Shown here: piece after piece, positions 46,923-60,520 of the stretch
How positions within the stretch are numbered: position 1 is the stretch's first letter
Layout: every line of letters begins with the position of its first letter
Assembly (NCBI RefSeq): GCF_034190915.1
Contig: NW_026947506.1
Location: forward strand, 15,933,501-15,997,500
Direction: 5' to 3'
DNA from: Cavia porcellus
Lineage: Eukaryota; Chordata; Mammalia; Rodentia; Caviidae
Length of the DNA stretch: 64,000 nucleotides
Program-made: the position numbers and the translations under genes
The notes under the pieces: model-generated
Seen by the model: the letters and a program-made list of their open reading frames with translations, nothing else
Databases searched by the model: none
Told to the model about the DNA's origin: nothing

Positions 46923-49780
46923 AAGCAATGAAACAGCTCCACTAAAGAACACAATGAAGTGACCAAGTACCCAAAATCCGGCCCACATCAGCTTAGAAGC
47001 CGAGGAGTCAACACACAGATGAAGATTGAGGAGACACTGTACACTAGACTATAGTTATCTTCAATGTTCTGCTATCCAATTGGGTTCTTGATCCTATTCC
47101 TCTTGGATGTCATGGTGTTTGCTGTTGACCTTGGGACAATGGCCCTAACGAAGTGGGAAATTCCAGAGGTGATTGCTTTTGTTCTATTATCCCTACTTGT
47201 TGCTATTAAACTAAATATTCAACTATTTGAAATGATTTTCCTAGTGCTAACTTGATTAATACTTCTGGGATTACACTTAACAGTCACAACCCAGGCTTCA
47301 CCTTTCCTGCTCTTCATCCTGCAGGTGAAGTTTCATGACATTATTTCACAGATAAAAATAGCCAGTGCTGATGAACTTGGATGCATCCCTCTGAATATAG
47401 CATTGAATCTCCAAAAGTAAACAATATTGGAATTAACCAGGCTATAAAAGCAGGATTTCCCTCTGTTGTGTTTTTATCCCCATAGGCTATTTTTGGAAGC
47501 CCAACAGAAAGCAGAGCAGAAGGTCTATAGAAGACTTCCCTGCATGGAAGGTACTAAAAGACACTTAAGCATAATTTAGGTGACATAAACCTGTTGACTT
47601 ATGGATTGTATATGAATCCTAAGATGAAGCAGAATTATAATATTAAAAGAGAAGCATACTGTCCAAAGTGATGTTGTAGGACCATAGGATTCTGGGTATG
47701 GCAGTATGGGGGGTTATACCTTACAATTAGAAAAAAAAGTGACTAAAATCCAATGACCCAGGGGTGGGCTCAGAATAACGAGTTCTAACATGTATATAGA
47801 GAATAGTTACAACGTTGCAGAACTGCATAATCAGACAAGTTCTGTTTGCGGGTTTGAATCATACTCAAGGATATTAATAATCCAATTTGAGCAAGAAGGC
47901 TCATTTAGGGCATTCAAATATATATGCAAATATACGGAAGGGAACAGAGCAAAGAATTCTTTCTTACATACCAAGGACTGAAATTTTGGTCTGAAACCCT
48001 GCTGCATTTTTTCTTACACTCTCCTGCATGTTGCATGTTTGTGTAAGCCTGATGCCAAATGTCTTATCTAAGGCACCCCTAAAAGAAATACCTCACCCCT
48101 GCTAGATATGCAGGATGACCCAGGCCAAAAAGTGCAAAATCTAGGATTTACTTTATAGGACTAATAAACTTCTAAAAATGTCACACCCCATGATAGTAAG
48201 GAACTTCTGGATGATTAGTAGACCAAATTAAACTTTTATGAACCTATAGCTTCCTCAACCATAGTTATACCCAAAGACCCTGTTACCTGGAAGACTGAGA
48301 ACCCATACCTTTAGTCATGATAGAGACTGTTTATGAACAAGAATTTCATGCAGGACAGGGTGACAATGAGGTTACATGAAACCAGACTAGGGTTCAGGAT
48401 TGCACCTACTGGGAGGCTCAAGAGTTGTGGTTTTCTCTACTAATGGGTTGTTCAAATGCCTCAACCATAGACCAAACTTTTACTATGACACTACCTTGCC
48501 TACTACCAAAGCTCATTCACAGAGTGACAGCTGCACATGTAGGGAGTCACGACTGATGCCTTTTGGTTAACCACTAGACATGACAAAGCAGACTGCTCTA
48601 CTGCAAGTAATTGTAAGGGCATGCATCCTGTGACACTTGCAATTAGTGCTGGAGCACTAGCCCATTCTGAAACATGACTCTAGAGGCTTCACTGAATAAC
48701 ACACAGCATACAACAGAGCATCATGTGGAGGTAGTCAGTCATTAAACTGTTTCATAACCAGGTGAACTCCCTGGCAAATGTATATTTAAACAAATTTAGA
48801 ACGGGACTTAGCCTTTCTTTAATGGAACAAGCAGGGCATTCTACTTTAATAAGAGAAACTGCAGTTTCTATGCAAACAATTAATGGATAAACATAGAACC
48901 TTTAGACAAATCAGGACAAGAATCAAAGGGGGAAAACTGCACAATGAAACTCAATATGATATTGTTCAATTGGAATGTGTAGCTGGACTCAATCCTAGAA
49001 GGAATCACAGGGCCAATATTTAATATCATAGTTGTCCTCAAATTTAGGTCATGCCTAAAATTAACTGGATAATACATAGGATTCAAAGTAGTATATATCA
49101 ATCACATATGATACTATTGGATGACTGTAATACCACTCAGCTGAACTAGTAACCACCACCTCATGAAGGTCTAGCTATATCCTAGAAAATAATATATTGT
49201 TGAGTGGAGAATGTGAGGGCATTCACATCCCCCAGTACTGTTTCTCTTTTCTGCTTTTGCACTAGAAATACCACAAATCCTGGTCTTCAAAATTCCTCTT
49301 ACTTTGTGGTTTATATGGATATCTAGTTAGCAAACAGAACTGAAATACTAAGTGAACTTTGGCCAAATCCCCAAAGTCTGCTCCTCTGCAATAACTGGTC
49401 AGAAAAGATATGGAAAAGGAAAAAAAGTGTTTTCATCTCAAGCCACCAAAAGGCAAGTTTCCTTACATTTTGCATCTTGATTAACCAGACATGTAAGAAA
49501 CTCTTCTAAGATTCCAAAGCAAAATAAGTACTGCATTGATGGGATTCATAGCAACCCTCTAAACTTGTGGACTTGCATAGCGATTTATAACCAAAGTGAA
49601 AAAAGGCATCATCAGTGTAGTCACCAGTCTTAATGTCCCATGGCTGACCTGCACTGTTTAAAATATACCTCACCTGTTTGTGGAACTAAGTGTCCCAAGC
49701 GTTAATATCTTGAAAATGCCATAACAATAAAACACAACCTGTGGAGTCCAACATCCAGTGAAGCCCTTTTCCCAGAAGAA
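46923..49780 (+). other. Unidentified intergenic DNA; no gene seen
   Basis: About 2.9 kb directly beside the LTR at 46093-46922. Frames are short and broken (longest about 70 codons). It could be decayed internal retroviral DNA because of its position, but I see no pol or env motif that supports this. Confidence 0.35.
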
Positions 49781-49971
49781 ACTTGCAGAGCCTGTATATT
49801 TTCCTGAAAGGATTTCTATCTTGTATCAGCTGTGTGTTCTTTTGTGATCTGAGGTGCATCTCTCACATAGATCAACCTAAAGGATTTCAGCTCTACTATT
49901 TCTAAAGGCTTTTGAACTGCATGTTCAGGTATAGACACCACAACAACCCAACTCTTTGGGTACCAAATGTA

Positions 49972-50343
49972 ATGTTGGGTATTTTCTCCCACTAATGAGA
50001 CAAGATATCCGATATTTAAAGTCAAGGAAGGAAAGGTATATTTATATCACATTTTGTGGACATTTCACTCTATAATCAACTGACTCCATGGGAGAGTAGT
50101 GCATGGTAAAGGGCAACATTTCATGGCAGCAAAAATCAATGAAATCAACAAGAGCAAAATGAATGAAGCATGGGAAGAAAATTCTTCCTGTTCTTTATTT
50201 TGCTTGTAGACCACACCGACTTGTGTGTAGTAGCACTCACACCTTTAATCTCAGCTTTGGATCATGAGTCATTCAGAAAATCCGGAAGCCTGCTTCCATG
50301 ACTGCATGAGATTTTGGAGGAATTTTCAGACTCACACCAAACA
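49972..50343 (-). mobile_element. MaLR-type LTR
   Basis: Reverse-complement partner of 33686-34052, including shared flanks on both sides. Minus strand starts TGTTTGG and ends CCCAACA. Confidence 0.7.
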
Positions 50344-51060
50344 CTTCATTTTACAAATGTCTTAGAATGTTTTAGGTTCAAATTTAATTACTTCTCAGTA
50401 GGATATTTCCAATGTAGTATCCTTTTCCAACAAGAAAGATTTATACATAGTGTGGGTAGGTCACAGATACACTCTCACATGATCAGAAGTGACATGGGAA
50501 AGAAGACCTATTTTTGTTATTCTTTTTGTTCTTTTTTTTGTCTACCTGTAATATGTTATTAAATGCAGATTTTGTTTAATGACATAAGGTACACTAGATT
50601 CGAAATTATAGGGTATGAGACACAAAGAGTGAAGAATTATTCGGAAAATGAAGAGGTTTGTTGATGACATCTCTGACAGTGAACTTACTGGCCTATATGT
50701 CCCTTTTCTGTCCTGTTAGTCACTTGTATAAGCCTAATTTTGACATTATCACTCCCCATTTCCATTGGGGAACTTGATTCATATGGTTGTCCACATTTGG
50801 CATTCTCTGATCTATCATCTGCTTTCCATCTGAGGGAAGATGAGAGGCTGTGGGACAGGGTAGGAACACCAGAATGCTGGTAACTGAGTAGGTTATCAAA
50901 GACTGTGTTTGTTTGTTTCTTGTGGTAATGAGAAATGCAGGACAGAGAGTGCAATGATTCAAACTTTAGAGTTTCCCTTAGGATTACATGTTGGTGAATG
51001 CCAGTTGCAGGGAGGTTATAGGAAGGAAATAGATTCAAGACTCTATTAGAAATAGGTTGG

Positions 51061-51247
51061 CCGGCCAGGTGTGGTGGCTTACGCATGTAATGCCAGCACT
51101 CTGGAGGCTGAGGTGGGAGGATCATTGCAAGTTCAAGAGCAGACAGGACTACAAAGTGAGCTCAAGTCCAGCCTGAACTGCAAAATGAGACTCTGTCTCA
51201 AAAAAAGACAAAAAAAAAAAAAAAAGAAAGAAAAAGAAAAAATAAAT
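51061..51247 (+). repeat. B1-type SINE with A-rich tail
   Basis: The most complete SINE in the window: ggccaggtgtggtggcttac, ccagcactctggaggctgag, ctacaaagtgagctcaag, gagactctgtctcaaaaaaa, then (A)n/AAAG tail. It is absent from the matching place in unit C, so it is a later insertion. Confidence 0.92.
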
Positions 51248-51599
51248 AGGTTGGCTGGGGGGGAAGAGGTGGTTCTTCTTTGTAAATTGATCCAGTGTCA
51301 GGAGCAAGGGACATGGATTTGGGATAGTTACAAACAATGAATATTAGCAGACTGTCTCTAAACCTAAAGTATAGGGTAAGAAATCAATGTATGCTACTTG
51401 CCCAGAACTCTTAGATTTCCTCCTCCCCCAGTTCACTCTTTGGGCCCAACTTGTGGAACTAGTAAGAATCCAGAGTTGCAGGGTGTGGTAGCACAGATCT
51501 ATAAGCCCAGCACTCAGGAGGAGAATTTCTCTTTCCCTGAGTGTAGTGCTCTCATATTCTAATTCACATTTTCAAGGACAATTGGCACTACATAATAAC

Positions 51600-51740
51600 T
51601 TGAATCAAAAAACCAAAGAATGAAGGAAAGGAAAGAAGTAAATATGGAGGGAAGAAGAAAGAAAGAAGAAATGAATAAAGGAACAAAGAAAAGAAGGAAG
51701 GAGAGAAGAGAAAAAAAGAAGAAAGGAAGAAATAAAGACT
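51600..51740 (+). repeat. Purine-rich (GAAA/GGAA)n tract
   Basis: Degenerate GA-rich repeat, paralogous to 12340-12415. Open frames here are low-complexity. Confidence 0.85.
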
Positions 51741-52223
51741 ATAATTTATGGATAGATCTCACCTGCTTTCTTCCAAAGCTTCTGTTCTGTCTGCTTTCAG
51801 ATACTCACTAGAGTCCTCCAGTTTTCTACCAGGCTCAGCATCATTATATATCCTCAAGGTCCAGTTGTGCTTTCCAAGTAAATGGCAAAATGCTCAGTCA
51901 TTGGGGTTATTATGCATCCATCTTTCTCAAAAACTACCCTTGCTGTAATGAAACACATTAGTTTCATCACTTCACGACATGGGGACCTGGTAAATTATTC
52001 ACAACATTCTATAATCCACTATTATCCTTAATCATTGCTTCCTGGGTTCAGATTTTAAATTTTATCTAATCCAAATAAGGTAATTTATCCACTTCTTATT
52101 ACTTACGTTGAAAACTTATTACTTATTTAAACTTATTACTTATGTTGGAGTAGAAGTCTACCCAGTACTTTACATTGATTATTAAATAGAGTAGTACACG
52201 GGGTATAAACTGCTTATCAACAC

Positions 52224-53000
52224 TGTTGTAGTCAGGGGTTGTACACAGAGAACAATTCAGGTGGGACATGGAGTTTATAATATTTTTATAATAGTCACCG
52301 GAAGTAACACAGGAGAATGCAGGAAATCTATCCACAACACCAATGACATAGATGATTTAGTCAAGAGCCTAAACCCCATGGCAATGTCCCACGTGAGTCC
52401 AGATAAAAACCCAGCGCTCAGGACAATGCCTCCACGAGTCCAACTGGAAGTCCAGGGCCCACAAGGACTCATGCCAGTCTCTTGTACAGATTCATGCCGG
52501 GAAGACCCAAGGGTCAGCGGTGGAAGCCAGAAAGTCCATGCCAGCAGGATGAAGGAGCTGTGCTAGTGGGATGAGGGTTCTACACTGGAGCTGAGAAGTC
52601 ACACTCACAACAAAGAGCGGGGCTGTCCTGAAAGGAACCACAGCTGTCCTCAGCGACATGGAGGCCCCGAGCTCCTCTGGCGACAAGCACAGTCAGGAAC
52701 GTGCCAGGAAGCAGCGTGAGGAGTTCACCCTGGAGACCAGGCAGCACATGTCTTCCCCTCCGGAGCCAGGAAGCAATGCTCGATGTGAAGACCAAAGCTT
52801 CTCCAGGAGAACCAACAGCTCAGACAGCAACTTGTAGGAGAACTAACAATGCCTCCATAATGCCTCGATCCCTCTCTACACCTTTTGTCTTCTCCACCTA
52901 TTTATCCTGGCAACCCTTCTCAGGTGGAGGATCTTCTCTCAATGCATACTGATGTAATCCAGCTGGTGTTAAGTTGACCACCAGTTATCAAACCATAACA
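52224..53000 (+). mobile_element. Solo LTR with 5-bp target-site duplication
   Basis: 777 bp starting TGTTGTAGTC and ending CCATAACA, flanked by AACAC (52219-52223 and 53001-53005). Unit B has the empty site (gcttaccagcaccagtatct near 15068-15087), which proves insertion in unit E only. A 5-bp TSD fits an ERVL-like integrase. A diverged reverse copy lies at 46093-46922. No coding capacity is seen, and I could not name the family. Strand is arbitrary. Confidence 0.85.
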
Positions 53001-53005
53001 AACAC

Positions 53006-54100
53006 CAATACCTATTCTTCTTTTGGTTTCCTAGTTTAAGCTGAGCATAGGCTGCCCAGATAGTTCATACTACCTAACCTTTGTGGCCAGAGAGTTTGAT
53101 TATGGGATTAAGTTCTATTTGGAAGTATGCAGATGAAAGAGATCCACACAATTTCTGTGGCCTTTCTTAGAGAAGAGTGTTTCCTCACTATTCATTTTTA
53201 CTGTGGTTTTCAAACATGAGAAGACATCTCAGGAACATCTATCTTTTGCCTACCTTATATCTGGAAACAGTCATATCCTCAAAGAGTCCTGGTATTTTTG
53301 CATGTTTTGTGCTAAATAAAAAGCTTTGTGAAGCGGTGTAGTTTATGAAGTGATTTTGTCAGCTCATTGCTTCTGAGATTTAAGAGAACAGTACATGCAT
53401 CAATTTCTTTCTGATGAGGCTCTAGTGGTAACTGGTATAACAATAGTTATTATTACTGAATTATTAATGGCCTGGGTTAGGATCAAGTGTGATGACTCAT
53501 TCTTGTGGAAACTAATCCATTTTCATGAAATGTGACCCACTCCTGTGATTTGAAACTTTCAAGTTTCCTAGGATACAAATGGTGTGAGCATGGAGAAAAA
53601 GCACAAGAGTCAAGAGTACAAAAACCTGAGACCATTTGGAGCCCTCTTTCTTGATGGAAAGTACAATGAATCAGGAGGAGAGAAAGAAGGAGCTAGAGGA
53701 AACCACATGGGAGCTCCATGGGATGCAGCACATTATTATTTATACAGTTGGGAGATTCAGTATCATATGAAACCTCTCCACCAAAGAGCTTATCCACATC
53801 ACCTGCCTCAGGCACCCAGTGATTTTGGGATAAGAGCAGCTATCCCTGTGACTTGACTCAGGAAGTCCCTGTTGTTCAGACTAGCCTTGCTTTGGCACCA
53901 CATGTGATCCATTTTTAGCTTCAGCTGCTCTGCTGAGTTAGCCAGACTTTTACTTTCCCTGAGTGTAATGCTGTCATAGTCTAATTAATTTCCAGAATGT
54001 TCTAAACCTTAAGGCTTTATTACTTTATCCCTGCCACACTATGAACCCAATACACAGAATAAGAGTCCCATCCTAGAATAGGAGTTCAGATATGTAGGGG
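53006..54100 (+). other. Unit E upstream DNA; no gene seen
   Basis: Matches 15070-16145. The 90-codon frame at 53584 corresponds to the 69-codon frame at 15654 but with frame-disrupting differences, so conservation as a protein is not supported. Confidence 0.5.
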
Positions 54101-54175
54101 ATTTATCTCAGCAGCACAAGCTCCTGCTTTACAAGAAAGTAGTTTTGAATTCCATCTCTGGTATGGAAAAAAAGA
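54100..54175 (+). repeat. ID-type SINE
   Basis: ggggatttatctcagcagca head and a tccatctctggtatggaaaa end. Same insertion as 16150-16238, slightly better preserved. Confidence 0.7.
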
Positions 54176-54689
54176 GTTCAAACCATACCCAAATCATGAC
54201 AATCTGCAATACGTTTAGGTAGCTTTGCAAAATGCTGAGCCACTTGTCAGCATTTCCTTGCTGAGACAAAACTACTTGACACACATAACCTAAAGCACGA
54301 GTGGTAGACTTTGGTTTGTATACTCAGAGTTTGGGTGTTCCAAGGCACAAACATCATGGAAGAACTTCCTGGATGTGCAAATTTGTTCTTATCATGGCAA
54401 CAAGGAAAGGATCAAAATGAACAGCTGCAAGAGATACTCCCCCACCCCAATCTATTCCACAATATGCAAGATCCATGGGGCGCCAACTCTTAACATTACA
54501 CGCAACTGTGAACATCCATGGATGATTACACTGAGGGTTGCAGTTGCCAAGTCAGGAGATTTGTAATCTCATCAAGTTGATGATGTTGATTAACTGGCAC
54601 AGGAGTCATGTGACCAGTTATTCCAAAGGTACTTGAAGTAGCAGTGGCAGATAAAAATGCACTGTGGAGATTTTGGGTTTCAGAAATTC

Positions 54690-54872
54690 AGTTCAGGTGT
54701 GGATAAGTAATCTCAGCATCCTGGTAGACTGAGATGTTTTGCCAAAAATTGGATTAAGCCTAAGAAACTCAGCTAATTAGTGAGATCTTTTTTTCCAACT
54801 AAACAATCGAAATTGGTATGAAAGTCCAAGATTTAATCCCCAAAACCATCTTCGTCAAAAAAAAAAAAAAAT
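54690..54872 (+). repeat. SINE with A-tail
   Basis: Paralogous to 16775-16926, with an aatccccaaaaccatcttcg end and an A-tail. Confidence 0.6.
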
Positions 54873-55187
54873 TCAGCCCTTAAGGATGGTATTATTAAAG
54901 TCATTAGGAATTGTTAAATTTTCTACATCTTTAAGTTGTTATTGTGCTATTTTAAAATTTATGCTCAGAGCTTTCCTAGCAGATATACTACTTCACTTTT
55001 AGGCTATATTTTTCATTAAAAATATTCCTTTTTATCATCATTGGTGTTACTTTGTGTGCCTCCAACGTACAGTGATTTGATTCTATTTCACAATCTTGCT
55101 TATAATCATAATAATACAGCATTACATTGCAGTGTTTGATCTACTTCCTCTGTGTTATTCAGGTATCATGCATTGTGTGTTTGGATA

Positions 55188-55188
<1 letters not shown>

Positions 55189-55238
<50 letters not shown>
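55189..55238 (+). repeat. (TG)n microsatellite
   Basis: About 25 perfect TG units at the position paralogous to 17220-17300. Confidence 0.97.
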
Positions 55239-55240
<2 letters not shown>

Positions 55241-55747
55241 GGCTCCCAAGTGTTCATACATGTGCAAGACTGTAAGCTATCACTGATATCCCTACACACC
55301 CAGTCCCTGAGATAATTATTTCTCTACTAGTGGCAAAGTAGAACAAGAGTAACTGGACTCACCCTACAGTAAACACTTTTGTTGATTTCATAGCTTTTCT
55401 TATTTATTTAGGACTGTACCTTCTGGTTCTTTGGCCTTTTCTGTTCTTGACCAGCTGAAGTAGGATTGTAGTTCCAGAAGTTTCTCCAAAATGTGGTCTT
55501 TTTCCTACATGCATGTTTTGGCAACCTGCATTGAGTGTTCTTAGGGTTCACAGTACTCAATTCCTTCTGCTCTTACTTGGAACTTCAAATCCACAAAGCT
55601 TGCTGCAGTGCTGCCTGTTATTCTCACATTTTCCCTGGGAGGATTTCTGAGATTTTGTGGTTATATGAGAGATTATTTTCCTCTCAAGCCTATTGGAAGT
55701 ATTTCTGTTTCCTTCATTCCAACATGACTAGTTTGATTAGTGTTGAT

Positions 55748-55895
55748 TTTTGTGTGTGTGTGTGTGTGTGTGTCTTTTTGAGACAGGCTCTAGCTATGTG
55801 GTTCACATTGGTCATACATTTGTTAGGATCCTCCTACCTCAGGCTCTGGATTTCCAGGATTAAAGGCGTGTACTACTATGCCTGGCTGCTGCTGT
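55748..55895 (-). repeat. B1-type SINE next to a short (TG)n tract
   Basis: Reverse SINE phrases (gagacaggctctagctatgt, caggattaaaggcgtgtact) follow a TG tract at 55750-55772. Same insertion as 18005-18115. Confidence 0.8.
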
Positions 55896-56149
55896 TGATT
55901 CCTGAATACTCAAATTCCAGAAACCTGCCCTACCTCTTTACAAACTAGAAAATAGAAAAATTAGGCATAGTGGACTGTCTTAAATCCCAGAATACAACAG
56001 TCTCAGGATCATGGAAGGCCTAGAAATAGCTTGGACTACATAACAAGACACTGTTTCAAAATTTTTAACTAAGTAAATTAATGAAAATTATAAAGAAATT
56101 CAGCAGCAGCAAAAGAAATCCTTTTCATTAAGAAGACAGAACACAGGTA

Positions 56150-56410
56150 TAGAAAGAATGAACTGAATCTGTTAATCTGAGTAAAACATGCTGAGCTCAA
56201 GTGGATTAGAGTACTTTGCAAAGATCCCCCCTAAGGTAGATCCTTATCTAAATGGTATCATAGGGAATCCTAGAAGGGTGGGTCACATCTGTTTGAGAAG
56301 AACTCACCCTGTTTTCAGCACAACTCCAAGATTTGAAATGGGTTCTTTGTGTCTCCAGAGTGCAAACAGCCTTTCTGACTCTACTGTATGTGACTCTGTG
56401 TGCCGCAACT
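56150..56410 (+). pseudogene. Tdpoz-like: Decayed TDPOZ promoter and exon 1, copy E
   Basis: Homologous to 18360-18625. GGATTAGAG remains, but the palindrome is eroded (cccccctaaggtagat), the TATA site reads gtatcatagg, and the donor GT is CT (aactctaagtt). Promoter and splicing signals have therefore all decayed, consistent with the dead coding exon downstream. Confidence 0.75.
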
Positions 56411-58068
56411 CTAAGTTAAGCATTTAAATCTTGTAAATTTGATTACTAGCACTTAATGTGTTTACCTAGCAAGCACTGTCTAACACAGATAGGGATATTT
56501 CAGGAAGTGTACCTGGGGCTCTATGAAATAGAATCCCAGATATAAATTGTATTAAGAAAAATAAATAACACGTCTGAGCTCTTGCCAAGACAGCACAATT
56601 TTACTTCATTTCATTTTTATAAAATTTCTTTTAGAAAACCACAAGGATATCACCAGGGGCATTAAGATAGCAAGTGAACACCAAGATTGGCATGATGTCA
56701 TTAAGGAAAGTTTTCTGTCACTTACTTGTCCTGAAAATTTCTCCCTTGGCATGGGCAAGCTTGACATCCCTTAAGCACAATATTTCTTTAGCTGCTGGTC
56801 TTTCCTTGTGACAACAGACCTGTGTGAGTTGGGCAGAGGGCTCAAATGAGGGATTCCTAGAATGCTTGATGTGCACTGGGATAAAGAAATAAGAAACACA
56901 GTTCCCTCCCTCACTGCTTTTATCTATTCTTCATGGTGCCCTATCTAGTCTCAAATGCAACAGTATCAGGTGAAGGGGCAGGAGTGGGCACGTTACCTGC
57001 CTTGGCCTGGTTGTACCCTTGTAGGAGAGGAGGATGGCGATTTGATAACACAGAATTCTGGAAAGAATTGTGTGAGTCAATTGGCATGCAAAAGGGAGCA
57101 AAGGAAAACAAGTGGGAAGGAGAGGCGTCTGCTTGCCAAATTAAAACCTTCTATGGCCAAGGAAGGGACTGAGATACAGTCACATTTTCTGCCTAATCCT
57201 CAGCAAACTTTTTACCCCATTACACTCCAAAATCTATGTTAAGAATAATATAGTGCCATAGGCAGAAAATGGAGATCAAATACAGTGTTCAATTAGGTGT
57301 TATCACCACAAACCCCATAAATTTTCAGAGGGCACCATTTGTTTGAAGCACACTCCAGTTATCTGTGTCACAGCCCTAGACTGCTTTGGAAGGTTAACAG
57401 CAATGAGGTGTGTTAGAAAAACAGGTGACCAAACAGGCATGCTGGTACACACTTCCAATCCCAGCATTTCTGGGGAATTTAGCATGAAGGCTCGGAAACA
57501 TAAATCCCATCTTTGTAAGTCTAGTAAATAAATTGGACCAAATCTTCTCTCCCAGATAAATAAATGGATGAGAGACATAAATCAGTGGCAAGTCTATCAA
57601 TCTCCAGTAGCAACAAACAAAACAAAATCGACTGTGTCATAAAATATTACTAACGTAGACCTTTTAGTAAAATTTTTTGCTGCTTATGGAACTGAATCTT
57701 ACTGTGGAGTTCCAGCTTTCCTTGAATAGTTAGCAATTCTTTTTCCTTGCTCTCCAGAGTGGTTCAATTACAGGAAAATATCATGATAACAAGCAAAAAG
57801 CAGACTTCTTAGGTGAAGTTTTTCTTCCAGGAATCAATTAACAACTGAGTAGTGACTGATACACTAGCAATCTTGGTAAATCTAATTCTAATTAAATATT
57901 GTAATCTACAAATCAGGCTCTGTACTTCATGACTGCAATATCTCTCTACTTGTCTAGGATCTGCTGACTGGTGTGACATTTCTAAATCTAGTGAAGAAAG
58001 AAATCATTTCTCTGTGACATGCGAAAACTTCTTTCTCTTTCGCACTAGTGATGGCAGAGGTTCAAGAA
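56411..58068 (+). other. Relic intron of copy E
   Basis: Aligns with the introns of B and C. Contains the SINE relic at about 57425-57620 and lacks the inverted promoter insert. The short open frames (to 95 codons) are not shared across copies. Confidence 0.6.
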
Positions 58069-59151
58069 ATGTCAAATGGGCCAAGTAGCCGAGAAGCAGT
58101 ACACCACGCAGATCAAAGTAGTGAAACTCTCCTACCTGTGGACCATCAGTAACTAGCTTTTGCCTAAGGGAGAGAGGTCATGGCATTGAAAGTTCAACCT
58201 TTTCATCTGAACCAAATGATAAACTGAGATGGTGCTTACGAGTATATCCAAGTGTGGTTGATGAAGAAAGCAAAGTTTACCTGTCCCTGTGCCTGGCACT
58301 GATCAGCTGTCCAATGAGAGACACTTGGCAAAATTCATATTTTACATTGTGAATGATAAAGGACAGAAAACCAAATGTGTATTGAGTCATGAAATTTTTA
58401 GTTTTGCGCCAGTCACAGAATGGGGATTCAGAAATTTCATTCTGAGAGAATTTCTTTTAGATGAAAGCAATGGGCTTCTCCCAGGTCACAAGCTGACTTT
58501 CTGGTGTGAGGTGAAAGTGGCACAAGACTCCACCAACATCTTTAGCCAGAATAACTTGAATATGGATGTTCCTGAGTGCTCCTTGACAGATGATCTAGCA
58601 GGGATGTGGAAGAATTCCCTGTTGGCAGACTGTTGCTTGCGTGTGGCTGTGCAGGAATTCCATGTTTACAATGCCATCTTAGCAGCTTGCTCTCCAGTTT
58701 ATAGGGCCCTGTTTTAATATGAAATGCAGGAGAGTAACAAGGTTGAGTTGAAATTAGTAACATGGAGCCTGAGGTTTTCAATGCAGTAATTTTCTTCATC
58801 TACACTGGAAAGGAACCAAACCTGTGCAGAATTGCATCTGATCTGATGGCAGCTGCAGAGAGGTTTGATCTGGAGCCCCTGAGGCTCATTTGTGAAAACC
58901 ATTTTTGCAGCAACCTCACTGTGGAGAATTCCCTGGAATTCCTCATGTAGGCTCACCACCACAGTGCACATCAACTGAAAATTTGGAACTTGGATTTCAT
59001 CAGCTATCATGTTTCTGACATTCTGGAGACATCCAAGTGGAAGTGCCTGGTGGTGTCTCACCCTCACTTGTTGGCTGAAGCTCACCAGTCTCTGGTTTCC
59101 ATGCAGCGTGCTTTCCTGGGTCCCTTATGCAAGTGTCCAAGGCTGGCCTAA
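58069..59151 (+). pseudogene. Tdpoz-like: TDPOZ/SPOP-like pseudogene, copy E
   Basis: Full-length relic of the coding exon from the ATG matching SPOP M13 to TAA at 59149-59151. Breaks include an inserted A after GGGCCA at the sixth codon, a deletion with TAG near 58155, a lost G near 58323, TAA near 58716 (where the others read FEHEM/FQHEM), a small deletion near 58736, and TAG near 58948. The longest open part (58289-58717) covers late MATH to early BTB. Cleft positions read C, F, F, T, E, W, F for SPOP Y87, F102, Y123, K129/D130 region, W131 and F133 (the 129 position is within a VTE stretch). Its promoter is decayed. Confidence 0.93.
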
Positions 59152-59649
59152 TAAAACATCTCTTCTCTTATCTTTCCAAACAGTGGTAATTGTTGTTTCC
59201 ACTGAACCTTTGTTAGATCAGGCAATGTGTGGAGCTTTATCCAATTGGAGCCTCTCCAATCTGTGGATATCTTACTGCAGTATGAGGAAATATTGAATTG
59301 TCCCTCTCTAGGGTTAGATGGAGCACCGTTTCAATTTTAAAGAAAAATGGATCATTTAGAATTTGGGAGAAGAGTAACTTTTTTGGAGTTCTAAGTATGC
59401 AACTTAGAGACGACAGGAAACATGGCTGATATAATGTCTTGTACCCTGATTGTGACAATGTGAATCCGAAACTAAAATAAAATTCTTCAGTGAGGAGACA
59501 CAAAAACTCATGGGGTGGAGCTGCCTTAAGAGGAGGAATCATGACTGTACTCCATAAATGTAAGTTTCCAGGCCTTTTTCCCTACCACACAGCTCTGGGA
59601 CCTGTACTCTACAGAGTACATTTATATGTCACCCTCCCTTTATGCTGTA

Positions 59650-59655
59650 AATAAA
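59650..59655 (+). terminator. Relic polyadenylation signal, copy E
   Basis: AATAAA in gctgtaaataaaatttaatc, matching copy C. Confidence 0.5.
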
Positions 59656-60520
59656 ATTTAATCTTTTTTGTACAGTTGTTTGATTCCTCCTCTTTTAGAA
59701 ATTTCTACATCTGACAGTCAAATGTTTGGCAAAATCTGATGGTGGTCTGGTGACTACAGGCCACCCATATGATGGATAACCCAGATTTATATAGCACTAA
59801 GCAGTTTGGGGTATTGGAGAAGAAAATTACCCAGGACTTAAGCATTGGGAACAAAGGAATTCCCTGTGATGCTTCTCTTTGCTGCTTTTGCCATGCCTGA
59901 GGGACACTGGCATGCATTCTAACCACTAGTCTGCACATCCCAGCATTGATAGTGCAGAAACTGCCTGCCTCTGAAGAAGCAGACCAATCATCAGGCCCCT
60001 GGATTAAAGGGAAGGAAAATTTCTCAGATTTAAGAAAATGGAAAAGAAAAAGAAAAACAAAACTGCAGGATCAGTTTGTGCATTCCACAAAAATTAATGT
60101 TCAGGGAAGCAAATTTTATTCTTTCCAACTGTTCCAGTACAAGAGTGTTACTAAGAATGCCTCTTCATTGTACAACATTCAAGAAAGTCCCCACATTATT
60201 AGCAATTACTAACTGTAAGAACAGAATATACACTGTTGTCCTCTCTTGAAAGTGAGGCATGATGGCAAAAAGGAGGAATAAAGAGATTTTTTTTTCTGGT
60301 AGGTGAGTGTTCAGACAAATTTATATTTAACGAAAATCACTATTGTTGTTGATTTAGAAATACTCTGAAAGTTTCAAAGCTCAGGGGGATGTAAGGACAG
60401 GGGAGAGTTTGACCCCACTTGTGTTGCACAGGTGCGTAGTTAGATAAATTATGCAACCGTGATTCAGCACATGTACTTCAATGGCACTGTATGAGAATGG
60501 AAATGTGAGATAGCACCCTG

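Noticed and set aside
46923..49780. Endogenous retrovirus internal region with env-like text
   Set aside because: Position beside an LTR is suggestive, but I could not identify any retroviral motif in the translations.
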